From a virus, in the IMG/VR virus record IMGVR_UViG_3300048838_000262, positions 1 to 41,891 of that record: a stretch of DNA of 41,891 nt; one strand, written 5' to 3'. Of the stretch, positions 28,212 to 36,477 are shown piece by piece. The first letter of the stretch is position 1; every line of letters starts with the position of its first letter. Both the position numbers and the translations under genes were made by a program. Under the pieces are notes generated by a model. It worked only from the letters and a program-made list of their open reading frames with translations. It was not told the origin of the DNA and did not search any database.

Positions 28212-28806
28212 TTGCAGAACTATTGATCCCTCCGAACTCGAAGCCCGGTATAGCACCGAGGATTCCTTCCTGTTCATGGAGAACTTTTTATTCGAGCCCC
28301 AACAGTCGGAGGAGTCCAAGTTACGACTGGAGAGAGTCCAGAAACTCCTTGAGGGGTTGCCAAACCTAGAGGCCGATTTCTTCGAATTGTATTTTTTCAA
28401 GCATCTGACTCAGACGAATATCGCCCAGATCTTCAAGGTGTCCCAGCCAACCGTCCACTATCGTTTACAGAGGGCTACGGATAGAATCAGGTTCGTTCTT
28501 TCTCTACCGGATATCTCCGTGGAAGAGGTCGAGGAAGCGATGCGGGGTTTTTTGAGCGACCCGGAGGACGTGAGGATTATGACCCTGATGTTTGAGACAA
28601 CCTGTCAATCGGATGTCGCCAAACAGTTGGGAGTTACCCAGGGCAAGGTACGTCATCGCTTCATGCGGTCAACAAAAAGAATGTCAGAAAACCCCAAGAT
28701 GGAAAAATATGCCAAGGTATTTTCTTCCATCGCTGACAATCTGAACATTAAACGTGAGGTCCAGCGGCCCTCTTGGGACTCCAAGGTGTCCTTCGTCATC
28801 GACTGA
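28189..28806 (+). CDS. Sigma-factor region-4-like transcription protein
   Basis: This 205-aa protein has two tandem helix-turn-helix units of the sigma-70 region 4 type: LTQTNIAQIFKVSQPTVHYR (about residues 74-93) and CQSDVAKQLGVTQGKVRHRF (about 143-162), each with a preceding helix (LEGLPNLEADFFELYF). No clear region 2, which binds the -10 box, is visible, so it may be a co-activator or a divergent phage sigma factor. It is coupled to the NusG-like gene. It is the best candidate in the window for recognising the recurring promoter motifs. Confidence 0.75.
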   Translation: MMKSSWSDCRTIDPSELEARYSTEDSFLFMENFLFEPQQSEESKLRLERVQKLLEGLPNLEADFFELYFFKHLTQTNIAQIFKVSQPTVHYRLQRATDRIRFVLSLPDISVEEVEEAMRGFLSDPEDVRIMTLMFETTCQSDVAKQLGVTQGKVRHRFMRSTKRMSENPKMEKYAKVFSSIADNLNIKREVQRPSWDSKVSFVID

Positions 28807-28846
28807 CGATAATTACGTTATGACTATCACACAGGTAGAGGTAAAC

Positions 28847-29398
28847 ATGAAAAAACTCGGAACAATCCTTCTCTCGGTGTGCCTACTTGGGTCATTAGGG
28901 TGCAAGCCATCCCGTAAAACTGCAAACCCAGGTGACTATGAGCTAATCGTCGAGTCCGCCCTGGAGGCAGCCCAGATCGCCGCGATGATCGGGCGAAATG
29001 AGGCAATCAAAAATGACGACTTCGCTGGATGTGTGGTCTCCGACGTGCTGGGTGCGGGTCTAGATTCGGTTCAGGATGCCCTGAAAAAGAACTCGGATAC
29101 GAGCATTTTCGTTCCGGGTTTCGAGGTAGACCTGTCGGAGTGCATGGCCATTCAGGACAAGCGACCCCTTGGGAACGATAAAATCAAGTCTATCGTGGAC
29201 AATGTGGCGGGACTTTCGTTGAGCATGGCGAAGTACTATGCTTCCCAGCTATTGTCGGCCAAATGTGAGAAGGGTGTCGCTATCGTAGGTGCCTTGGCTT
29301 ACTTGGAGAATCTGGTTCCAGCGATTTCGGACGAGATTGCTAACCCGGATGGGAAGTTCAAAGTAGAGGGGCTACGTATCGAAGTAGCTTGTCAGTGA
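28847..29398 (+). CDS. Predicted lipoprotein
   Basis: The first 20 residues form a signal peptide: MKKLG, a hydrophobic core (TILLSVCLLGSLG) and Cys19 or so, followed by KPSRK. The lipobox LGSLGC is imperfect, but the Cys and core are well placed. The mature part is about 165 aa, with helices and three more cysteines. AGGTAGAGG lies before the ATG; an in-frame ATG at 28820 would spoil the signal. Phage lipoproteins include spanins and superinfection-exclusion proteins; which applies here is unknown. It sits between the transcription genes and the virion genes. Confidence 0.7.
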   Translation: MKKLGTILLSVCLLGSLGCKPSRKTANPGDYELIVESALEAAQIAAMIGRNEAIKNDDFAGCVVSDVLGAGLDSVQDALKKNSDTSIFVPGFEVDLSECMAIQDKRPLGNDKIKSIVDNVAGLSLSMAKYYASQLLSAKCEKGVAIVGALAYLENLVPAISDEIANPDGKFKVEGLRIEVACQ

Positions 29399-29399
29399 A

Positions 29400-29702
29400 A
29401 TGTCCAAGTTATCCCTCAAACGAGTCATCATGACCAAGGAGGTAGCCTCTAGTTGGCTGCTTAAACAGGCGCATCCTGAGTACAGGTTTCGAGTGTTTAA
29501 CCCCAACCCAAAGGACTACCCTAACCTATTACGGGCCTTCCGTGATGGTAAAACCAAGATTGCTGGAGTGGGGGACATTCCAGATCTAGGCGTCAAAGAG
29601 GAGTTTGGTGGATTCTACGTGTGGTCGTCGGATGTAGTTGCTTTGGAGCAGTTGAAGAACTTCTTTGAGAAGCGCGGTATGGAAACGTCCTGGATTTGGT
29701 GA
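29400..29702 (+). CDS. Hypothetical protein, 100 aa
   Basis: I do not recognise this small basic protein. It has a SLKRVIMTKEVASSWLLKQ start and mixed alpha-beta sequence (YRFRVFNPNPKDYPNLLRAF, GGFYVWSSDVVALEQLKNFF). The last part looks like an alpha-beta unit of a small ferredoxin-like fold. It starts one base after the lipoprotein stop. A second ATG at 29430 is possible; neither has a strong ribosome-binding site. The end is close to the next gene's start. Confidence 0.6.
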   Translation: MSKLSLKRVIMTKEVASSWLLKQAHPEYRFRVFNPNPKDYPNLLRAFRDGKTKIAGVGDIPDLGVKEEFGGFYVWSSDVVALEQLKNFFEKRGMETSWIW

Positions 29703-29707
29703 TTCCG

Positions 29708-30148
29708 ATGGCAGTGCTGACTCTAAAAGAATCCTGCTTTACGTACCGCGTTGCTACGGGAGATCCCTGTTTAGGGTCTTGGTCGTTCACGGTTGTAGTG
29801 AATCAGAATGGTACGATTGGGGTTCGGAACATTACTAGTCCATACGGGCTTCTTTGCAATTCAATGGCCCAAATCCCCCAGGATGTCTTACAGTCCATCC
29901 AAACTGCACAGAATCAGGTTCAAAATCTCGTGGCACAGACAAGCGCAATCAATGGCACACTGAATTTCGTGAATCAAGTAAGTCAATCGGTAGTATTCTC
30001 CACACCCTTTGTGGATACGTCTTACCGAGTGTATGTCACACTCCAAGACTTCATTGATTACCGAATCACTAACAAAACCACTACTGGGTTCGATGTCGAA
30101 TTGAACGTCACCTACACAGGTCCAGTGCAATACGACGTGTTCGTCTAA
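29708..30148 (+). CDS. Probable appendage or fibre protein, 146 aa
   Basis: An N-terminal domain with two close cysteines (CFTY, DPCLGSW) is followed by a helix (QDVLQSIQTAQNQVQNLV) and a C-terminal beta domain. That last domain (VVFSTPFVDTSYRVYV...NKTTTGFDVEL) matches the end of the next protein, so both share a C-terminal module typical of phage tail-fibre or spike proteins. The ATG at 29708 is preferred over TTG 29696 and GTG 29699. It is the first of the structural genes and lies 10 bp before its partner. Confidence 0.7.
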   Translation: MAVLTLKESCFTYRVATGDPCLGSWSFTVVVNQNGTIGVRNITSPYGLLCNSMAQIPQDVLQSIQTAQNQVQNLVAQTSAINGTLNFVNQVSQSVVFSTPFVDTSYRVYVTLQDFIDYRITNKTTTGFDVELNVTYTGPVQYDVFV

Positions 30149-30158
30149 TAGGTGACTT

Positions 30159-31742
30159 ATGGCCGTTCAACCACCCTTCCGAAGTGATGCTATCCAGATT
30201 GAAAATGCCGACGCCCCGGTAGGACCACGGTTGGTTGAAGCCTCATTGCTTGATGGCTCCCTCCGATTTACGGACCCTCGTGTACCTGGAGGGATCAATC
30301 TTGCCGAGCTTGCTGGATTGCAGCGAGCACAGAACACCATCGTAGTTTCTCAAACGGGAGAGGCTGCCAGCAAGGACGAGGATGGTAATCCAATCACGAC
30401 GATCCAAGGCGGATTAGATGCGGTCCCTGATGGTGCTGACGTGAACAATCCCTGGGTCATCTACGTTGCCCCCGGTCTGTATGCCGAAGATGTCATTTGG
30501 GTCAAGGATGGTGTCGAGCTAGTTGGTCTGTCAAGAGGAGTTCGTATCCGTAACCTGACTCCCCAGAGTTCTATCCGCGTTCGACGTGGGTTGTTCACCG
30601 TCCCACAAGTCCTCAAAATCCGAAACGTCGAGATCGAACAAATCGGCGCTAATGCCTGTGTAGATGTGTCAAGCGCAACGTTTGCGTCCGGGACAGTGAC
30701 TTTTGCATCAGTGCCATTGGTGAACGACACGTTCCTCGTGAACGGTGTAGCTTTGACGGCGGTGGCGGCTGGAACGGCTCCTGGAGCTTTCGAGTTCGAG
30801 CTTGGGGCTACGACTGCGGAGACGGCTGAAAACGCTGTCGAGGCGATTGAGAACCCCCTGAATGGTCTGGTCGGTGTGGTGATCCCTACCGTCGTAGGGA
30901 ACGTAGTCACACTCCGTTCCGTCAACCCAGGACTTGTAGGCAACGCACTTACATTGAATACTACGGTACCCTTGGTCATTGTGATTTCTGGCGCGAACTT
31001 CACGGGTGGTCAGGATGGCGAGCCCAACAGTGCGGTAGCCTCGAACCGTATTTTACTGCAAGACTGTACATTGGTAGCTTCTGTGCCTGGTAGACAATTG
31101 TTAGCTTCCTCGGTAAACTTCCTTCAGATCAAAGACTGTGAGTTCCGAGGTTCCGGTGTAGGGTCTTCCGTAGAGGTAGTGGATTGTGCCGGATTGGACG
31201 TATCTGGAGTTCTTGACATGCAGAATCTTACGTTCTCGTATGACTCTGGAAATCCAAACCTTCCAGCGGTGCTTGGAACAACCTTGACATTGAATAATGT
31301 CCAAGGTGCTTCTGCTGCGGTACTTCTTCAGGGGGTAGGGAGCATGGTGGGATCGAGTTGTCAGTGGACTTCATTGGCATTCAACGGTGACCGTTCGGCG
31401 CAATTGTCCACTTCACGAATCACAAATGTTGTTCTTGGCGGCACCTTTGAGCTTGCCTTGGATCGTTGCTATCGAAACAGTGTAGTAGCTTTACCTACAG
31501 CTACATTGGAGGAGTCTTATGTGGAGGGAACTGCTAGTTTTTTGGTGTCTTCTGTGGTGCCAGTTGTGTTTGCGGCTCCTCAGCCTGATGTGAACTATAC
31601 GGTGTCTTTGGAATCGACGGTTGTACCGGCTCTGATTACTGACATCCCTTTCGTGTCCAACAAAACCGTGAATGGGTTTGACATTCAATTCGGAGCAGCC
31701 CAGACAACGGATGTACGTTATATCGTGACTCGCAATGTCTGA
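30159..31742 (+). CDS. Beta-helix appendage protein (tail spike or fibre candidate)
   Basis: This 527-aa protein contains a right-handed beta-helix of the pectate-lyase type (TTIQGGLDAVPDGADV, IYVAPGLYAEDVIWV, VELVGLSRGVRI, then IKDCEFRGSG and similar coils). Into the helix is set a domain of about 120 residues (from about 170 to 290) with the repeated pattern VNGVALTAVAAG...TAENAVEAIEN...GNVVTLRSVNPGLVGNA. The C-terminus repeats the module of the preceding gene. It probably sits on the virion surface and may bind or cleave a polysaccharide; no catalytic residues can be assigned. Confidence 0.75.
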   Translation: MAVQPPFRSDAIQIENADAPVGPRLVEASLLDGSLRFTDPRVPGGINLAELAGLQRAQNTIVVSQTGEAASKDEDGNPITTIQGGLDAVPDGADVNNPWVIYVAPGLYAEDVIWVKDGVELVGLSRGVRIRNLTPQSSIRVRRGLFTVPQVLKIRNVEIEQIGANACVDVSSATFASGTVTFASVPLVNDTFLVNGVALTAVAAGTAPGAFEFELGATTAETAENAVEAIENPLNGLVGVVIPTVVGNVVTLRSVNPGLVGNALTLNTTVPLVIVISGANFTGGQDGEPNSAVASNRILLQDCTLVASVPGRQLLASSVNFLQIKDCEFRGSGVGSSVEVVDCAGLDVSGVLDMQNLTFSYDSGNPNLPAVLGTTLTLNNVQGASAAVLLQGVGSMVGSSCQWTSLAFNGDRSAQLSTSRITNVVLGGTFELALDRCYRNSVVALPTATLEESYVEGTASFLVSSVVPVVFAAPQPDVNYTVSLESTVVPALITDIPFVSNKTVNGFDIQFGAAQTTDVRYIVTRNV

Positions 31743-32151
31743 TTATGACCCTCGGATGAAAAAACCCCCTTCAACAGTGGAGATTGATCCCTACGTGACC
31801 ATATCCTCCCGATGTGAGGTTTTTGGCCACGTCAAGTTGTTTGACTCTTGCCGAATTATGGATGATGCAAGGGTGTTTGGGTTTTGTCAGATTCGTAATC
31901 AGGCACAGATCTATCGACGAGCTACGGTCTATGGGTACGCGGAGATCAGCGATTTCTCGCTGGTAGGTGGTATGGCGGAAGTCTACGGGAAAGCCAGAAT
32001 CTTTGGTAACGCGAGTATTCGGGGTGCTGCCATTATTTGTGGTACGGCGAGGATTGGGGGAAATGCAGAGATTTTGGGGGGTGTATGGGACGGAACTGAG
32101 GGGGAGATACTTGGGGGAAGGTGGTTGTGTCCGGGGGTCTTTGCTGACTAA
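31735..32151 (+). CDS. Solenoid-repeat protein, 138 aa
   Basis: From residue 20 to 120 the chain shows short repeats of the form V-x-G-x-A-x-I (VFGFCQI, QIYRRATVYGYAEI, AEVYGKARIFGNASI, ICGTARIGGNAEI), the pattern of a beta-solenoid such as the YdcK-like or left-handed helix proteins. No acyltransferase catalytic site is seen, so a structural role is more likely, perhaps as part of the tail spike. It overlaps the beta-helix gene by 8 bp. Confidence 0.75.
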   Translation: MSDYDPRMKKPPSTVEIDPYVTISSRCEVFGHVKLFDSCRIMDDARVFGFCQIRNQAQIYRRATVYGYAEISDFSLVGGMAEVYGKARIFGNASIRGAAIICGTARIGGNAEILGGVWDGTEGEILGGRWLCPGVFAD

Positions 32152-32187
32152 ATATCCTATAATGTCACGTTCGGTAGGAGAATACTG

Positions 32188-32988
32188 TTGAAACCTGATC
32201 CAAAAAGAGTTGCCTTGGCGCATTTAAAGTCCAAAGGCATCAAAAAAACAGCCGGTGAGGTTATTTTCCGAAAGGATATGTCGAATGACGCATCCTCTTG
32301 GGCCTTTGGTGTTGGAGGTGCTTCAGAGCGAAAGCTAGTCCAGGATTTCAACTACTCCCCCAAGAACTTGAAGCCCCTTGCAGCGGTGCTTCGTTCGACT
32401 CTGGGAGCACTAGGGCACACTTTGTCTGCCTACCAGACGTTTGCTAAAATGAAGTCCGCTAGGATTTCCCCGGACGGGAACTTGGGTGGTAAGGGCTACA
32501 TCATGAAGATTTCGGACATGCGCCGCCAGTACATGAACTGTGTTGAGGCGTTGTCCGCATTATCAGATACCTTGTACGATGAAACAAATGCCCCTCATTG
32601 GTCGGCTATTTCTCGTCAGGAAGACCCAGAGGATCGTTTAGAGGTCCAAGAGATGATTCAGGATGCGGAGCAGATTCGTCAGGATCCTCAACAATGGGCT
32701 GAGGAGCAAATCGAAGAAGAATTCGACGATTCCCCCAAGGGTCGAGGGAAAACCGCTTCTCTCGTTAGAATCGTAGCTAAACAGTGGGTAGATCAAATCC
32801 CAGGTGGGTTGTCGGACAAAAAACAACCTTCCGATTTTGATGCCGAACAGTTGGCCAAAGGAATTAAAGTCGAGCTAGAGCATACGGATAATGTGCTCAT
32901 CGCTATTGAAATTGCGATGGATCATCTATCAGAGGACTCTAAGTATTACGACAAACTCGAAAAAATCGAGGGGGGTAGAAATCACTGA
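32188..32988 (+). CDS. Virion-block protein with DUF5661-like C-terminus, 266 aa
   Basis: The chain is mostly helical. The N-terminus is basic (KRVALAHLKSKGIKK), the middle is acidic (EEQIEEEFDDS), and the last 55 residues (FDAEQLAKGIKVELEHTDN, IAIEIAMDHLSEDSKYY) match a domain of unknown function, DUF5661, in which the E-H-T and M-D-H-L-x-E-D motifs recur. The start is TTG at 32188, with AGGAG 8 nt upstream. A TATAAT hexamer lies at 32158, but no -35 is seen. It overlaps the next gene by one base. Confidence 0.7.
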   Translation: MKPDPKRVALAHLKSKGIKKTAGEVIFRKDMSNDASSWAFGVGGASERKLVQDFNYSPKNLKPLAAVLRSTLGALGHTLSAYQTFAKMKSARISPDGNLGGKGYIMKISDMRRQYMNCVEALSALSDTLYDETNAPHWSAISRQEDPEDRLEVQEMIQDAEQIRQDPQQWAEEQIEEEFDDSPKGRGKTASLVRIVAKQWVDQIPGGLSDKKQPSDFDAEQLAKGIKVELEHTDNVLIAIEIAMDHLSEDSKYYDKLEKIEGGRNH

Positions 32989-35423
32989 TGTCTAAGAGAA
33001 AAAAAGCTGAGTCCCGCACTCCATCGGAGTTGAACGAAAACTGGGGCTCAAATTACATGATGGACGGCTTTTTCCATGACATGGATTATGGTCATGGGAA
33101 TGATGACTTCCAGGGCAAGTTGCACATCCCTGTTCCCCCACAGGCTGGTTTTGCGAAGCTCCCGGATGGTGTTATCATCGGTGAGGGTACGGAGTTCTGG
33201 GCGATGGAAGACGTTGAGCAAGAAGGCTCCGCCTTCGACATCACGGACTTTGATGATGTTGAGGATGGTCTGGGGAACGTAGTAAATGACGAAGCCTTGT
33301 TCGAGTTGTCTCGTCAAGCCTCGATTATCTACCCTGACAATGACCGTGAGAACACCGCGATTGTGGATCATTCCTGGTTAGCCGATGCTTTCCAAGACCC
33401 CGCCCGGTTGCCATATGACTCAAATGACGCCTCTGTAGGTCTTCAAGATGCTTGGGGGGATAGAACCGATGGCATCTATCGGTTGGACTACAAGGACCGC
33501 AGAGACATGTTGGAGTCAAAGCGTGGCCCCAATGATGATGATGTGTTAAACGCTGACAAGTTGGCGAAACTGGTTCGCTCCGCTATGCGACGTTCCGCTG
33601 CCGGGGAGAACATCAACACAATCCGGGAGTCGCTGTTCCAACAAGTGGGTGAGAAAGATCTCCCCAAAGTCAAGGCCGCTTTCCAAGTGATTGAAAATGA
33701 GCATGGCTTAGCTGGAAACGTGTTCATTCGTGCATCCGCATACCCTGGACTACATCAAGGTAAGTGGTCGAAATCCTTGCAGAAACACGCCAAGAAAGCT
33801 CGTTACCTGATCGCATGTCCAGGTAAGGATTGTTCGCAGTGCGCTTGTTCGTTGGATCTGAAGGAAGTGGCATCGGTAGACGACATCAATTGGGATGATG
33901 CCTATGCTAAGTATGCTCCGAGACTCAAGGATAACGGACAGCTACGAGAGGCATCCAAGGGCAAGTCCAAGAAGGAAATCTTGCGCAAGGCATTCTTGAC
34001 GGTTAGTGCCGGTCCTCAAATGCACATTGAGTCCACCAAGGTTACTTCCGTCAATCCCGCAGACCTAGTGTCAAAGAAAAAAGCCTTCAAGGCCATCCGT
34101 GAGTACGTCCCGACGAAACACGAGATTGTCTCGATGACACAGAAACTTCATGCCAAGGAGGCCAAGGAAGTCTCTGACAAGTTGGCTAAATGGGTGGCAG
34201 ACAAGCTGATCACCCAAGAGGATGTTGACCAGCTTCGTACACACACGGCAAATCACCGTGAGCTTCTTACCGAGGCTACCAAGAAGATTGCTTACCGGGT
34301 CCACACGAACAAGTATTCCGGCCTTGGTCTATCCAAGGCTAAAGGGGCCAAGATCGCTCTCGATGAGGCTTTGAGACAGGTTCGAGCCTACCAAAAGGAC
34401 ACCTCCTGGAAGAAAGATCTTGAGGAGAGGGCTCAAAAGCAACTCAAGGAAGCCTACGTCAAGTCGGCCACCTATGTTCAAAAGATGGTGTCCGCTGGAT
34501 TGATTTCCGAAGAAGCGGCTCAAAACGTGCTTTCCTCTGGTCTAACACCCGATGAGATTCTGAAGTCCGCTTCTCGCCTTGTCAATCTAGGCAAGTCCGC
34601 TTCATACTCCGGTGGACACAAGGCTGTCATCAACCGGGTCTCGAATGAGCAGGTTCAGTTAGAGATTCAGGCCGCCTTGTCGCAACGTAAGGACAAGCAA
34701 CGCGAGTTGAATGACCACTTGCGTGCGAAGAAGGCCAATGTGCAAGCCCTCTTGGAGCAGAACGCCCCACAAGTACAGGACTACGACGGGGTTGCATACA
34801 CGGCTCATATTTCAGAGTCCACCCCTGTATCGTCTAAAAAGGCCAGTAGAACGAAGAAAGCGGTTCGCTGGTTGAAGCAGACTTTGAGTGAGGGTCACGC
34901 CGGTCCTGAAGTGGACCAGATGCTTCAGCTTCGTTTCTCCAACGAGGTTCTAAAGGAAGCCGCACCCAAGCTAGTCCAGATCCGAAAGAAGCATGAGGGG
35001 CTTGCAGGGCATATCTACGTGGATGCGTCCGCGTACTCTAAAGAGGGAGTCAAGGGCTGTGAGGAAGGGGCTTTAAAGCACCGGGCGAATACGCTCAAGT
35101 ACGTCCTTGCGATGGACAAGTGCTCCACTTGCGTCTACAGGAACGCGAACAATACCTGTCAGAAATACGGCAAGGAGTTAGTCAGCGCCGTTCCTCATGA
35201 TAACCCCAAGGAGCTTCAGAAGGAAATCATCGCTTCCAAGAGCATGTCCGAGGAGGAAAAACTGGCAAGTCTGTTCACCACGAATGACGTTCGACGTGAC
35301 CTTGTATCCCCTGTCGAGGAGTATTCCCTCCACAACGCTAACTTGGACGAAATCGAGTATGAGGAGGAGCCGGGGGACATGGGTTCTTTGAACGGCATCT
35401 TCTTCGGAGGGTTCGATGTCTGA
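32988..35423 (+). CDS. Large virion-block protein with duplicated Cys-containing domain
   Basis: This 811-aa protein is not recognised. Two related segments are clear: residues about 235-292 (ENEHGLAGNVFIRASAYPG, then a cysteine cluster CPGKDCSQCAC) and about 665-730 (KHEGLAGHIYVDASAY, then CSTCVYRNANNTC). Between them lies a long Lys/Ala-rich helical region (about 300-620). The N-terminal 150 residues are acidic and the C-terminus is short and acidic. The cysteine clusters may bind zinc. Its size and place before terminase and portal suggest a head-associated or internal virion protein. GGGGGTAG precedes the ATG. Confidence 0.7.
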   Translation: MSKRKKAESRTPSELNENWGSNYMMDGFFHDMDYGHGNDDFQGKLHIPVPPQAGFAKLPDGVIIGEGTEFWAMEDVEQEGSAFDITDFDDVEDGLGNVVNDEALFELSRQASIIYPDNDRENTAIVDHSWLADAFQDPARLPYDSNDASVGLQDAWGDRTDGIYRLDYKDRRDMLESKRGPNDDDVLNADKLAKLVRSAMRRSAAGENINTIRESLFQQVGEKDLPKVKAAFQVIENEHGLAGNVFIRASAYPGLHQGKWSKSLQKHAKKARYLIACPGKDCSQCACSLDLKEVASVDDINWDDAYAKYAPRLKDNGQLREASKGKSKKEILRKAFLTVSAGPQMHIESTKVTSVNPADLVSKKKAFKAIREYVPTKHEIVSMTQKLHAKEAKEVSDKLAKWVADKLITQEDVDQLRTHTANHRELLTEATKKIAYRVHTNKYSGLGLSKAKGAKIALDEALRQVRAYQKDTSWKKDLEERAQKQLKEAYVKSATYVQKMVSAGLISEEAAQNVLSSGLTPDEILKSASRLVNLGKSASYSGGHKAVINRVSNEQVQLEIQAALSQRKDKQRELNDHLRAKKANVQALLEQNAPQVQDYDGVAYTAHISESTPVSSKKASRTKKAVRWLKQTLSEGHAGPEVDQMLQLRFSNEVLKEAAPKLVQIRKKHEGLAGHIYVDASAYSKEGVKGCEEGALKHRANTLKYVLAMDKCSTCVYRNANNTCQKYGKELVSAVPHDNPKELQKEIIASKSMSEEEKLASLFTTNDVRRDLVSPVEEYSLHNANLDEIEYEEEPGDMGSLNGIFFGGFDV

Positions 35424-35847
35424 GGCGAAGCTACTATGCACCATCCTGTTAGCGAACTTTCGCTTGCAGTACATGGTGTTCCAGAACAACCACTGGGAGG
35501 CTGAAGGTCCGAGCTTTTACGGTCAGCACTTGATGTATCAACGTGCCTATGAATCGACCCAGGAGCATATCGACGCTTTGGCTGAAAAGATGGTAGCTCA
35601 ATTCGGTGCGGAATCTGTCAACCTGTTTAATTCGTGCAACGTCATTCACGCCACGATGGGTTTGCTGGCAGAATTCCCCAACCCCGAACAGAGGGCATTG
35701 AAGACGATTGCCGTCGTAAAGGGTGCGATTGCCAAGATCCTTGAGTGTGGGGGCAACGAAGTGTCCCTTGGTTTGGAGAATGCCCTTCAGACCATTTTCG
35801 ACGAACAAGAGACCACGGAGTACCTGATTCAACAGGTAGCCAAGTAA
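35416..35847 (+). CDS. Dps-like ferritin-family protein
   Basis: This 143-aa protein matches Dps in the ferroxidase region: NHWEAEGPSFYGQH gives H26 and H38 with the Dps spacing of 11 residues, and HIDALAE gives D53 and E57 with 14 residues between H38 and D53. These align with H51, H63, D78 and E82 of E. coli Dps; D67 is replaced by Gln. The length is a little shorter than Dps (about 167 aa), lacking a Lys-rich DNA-binding tail. It may store iron, detoxify peroxide or bind DNA. It lies inside the virion block and overlaps the upstream gene by 8 bp. Confidence 0.7.
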   Translation: MSEAKLLCTILLANFRLQYMVFQNNHWEAEGPSFYGQHLMYQRAYESTQEHIDALAEKMVAQFGAESVNLFNSCNVIHATMGLLAEFPNPEQRALKTIAVVKGAIAKILECGGNEVSLGLENALQTIFDEQETTEYLIQQVAK

Positions 35848-35858
35848 GGAATACGACC

Positions 35859-36455
35859 ATGCCAGGATCTTCGCAACCCAAATTCAAAGTGTTGGTCGCC
35901 AACTTCTCGAAGCCCATGCCAAGCACTCTGAAGGGGTCTTTGCCTGAAGTGGGTCCAGTGAAGATCCGCACCGGGTTTGAGTTCCGTCATCTGCCCATGT
36001 TAGGGTCTACTCCCTACATGTCGCAAACCGGGCAGTATAGCGGTTTGGTGACGCGCACGTACCAAGAGCAGTTTAATCCTTTCGTGGTCAATCCACCTAC
36101 GTTGCCTACTGGCGATGTAGAGGTCGTGGACAACAACTTTCAGGGGACTTCCGCAAGTCTTTGGATTGGTCCCTTTGAATTAGCCGCAAACCGTGACTTT
36201 GTAGTAGGCGGTGGGCCAGCGGCTACCGCTGCTAATATCGGTGCAGCTATTAACAATCTACCTGGGTATTCTGCGAGTGTCGCGGGTAGTATAATTACAG
36301 TGAGTGGTCCAGCGGGGGCAACAGGAGATAGTTTGAGATTCAAGGCTGTCTACAGAGGCGGAACCAGAAACTTCGACTTCACATACGTTCGAAATGACTA
36401 CGAGTTAGGTTACGCGGCCAATAATCCTGTTTTGCCTCCTACCATTTTACCCTAA
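35859..36455 (+). CDS. Hypothetical virion protein with shared insertion domain, 198 aa
   Basis: Residues about 85-175 carry the same kind of domain that is set into the beta-helix protein at 30159: IGPFELAANRDFVVGG, then TAANIGAAINN and SIITVSGPAGATGDSLRF. Domains of this type (short strand, T-x-x-N-I-A-x-A-I-N helix, V-T-V turn, G-x-x-G-x-x) are common in phage tail, sheath and fibre proteins. The N- and C-terminal parts are not recognised. The ATG at 35859 is the first sensible start. A tail- or neck-associated role is inferred. Confidence 0.65.
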   Translation: MPGSSQPKFKVLVANFSKPMPSTLKGSLPEVGPVKIRTGFEFRHLPMLGSTPYMSQTGQYSGLVTRTYQEQFNPFVVNPPTLPTGDVEVVDNNFQGTSASLWIGPFELAANRDFVVGGGPAATAANIGAAINNLPGYSASVAGSIITVSGPAGATGDSLRFKAVYRGGTRNFDFTYVRNDYELGYAANNPVLPPTILP

Positions 36456-36477
36456 ATGAAAAGGAGGGGGTTGAAAC

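Noticed and set aside
32158-32163. TATAAT hexamer as a promoter for the 266-aa gene
   Set aside because: No -35 box lies 16-18 bp upstream and it does not match either recurring motif; too weak to list as a feature.
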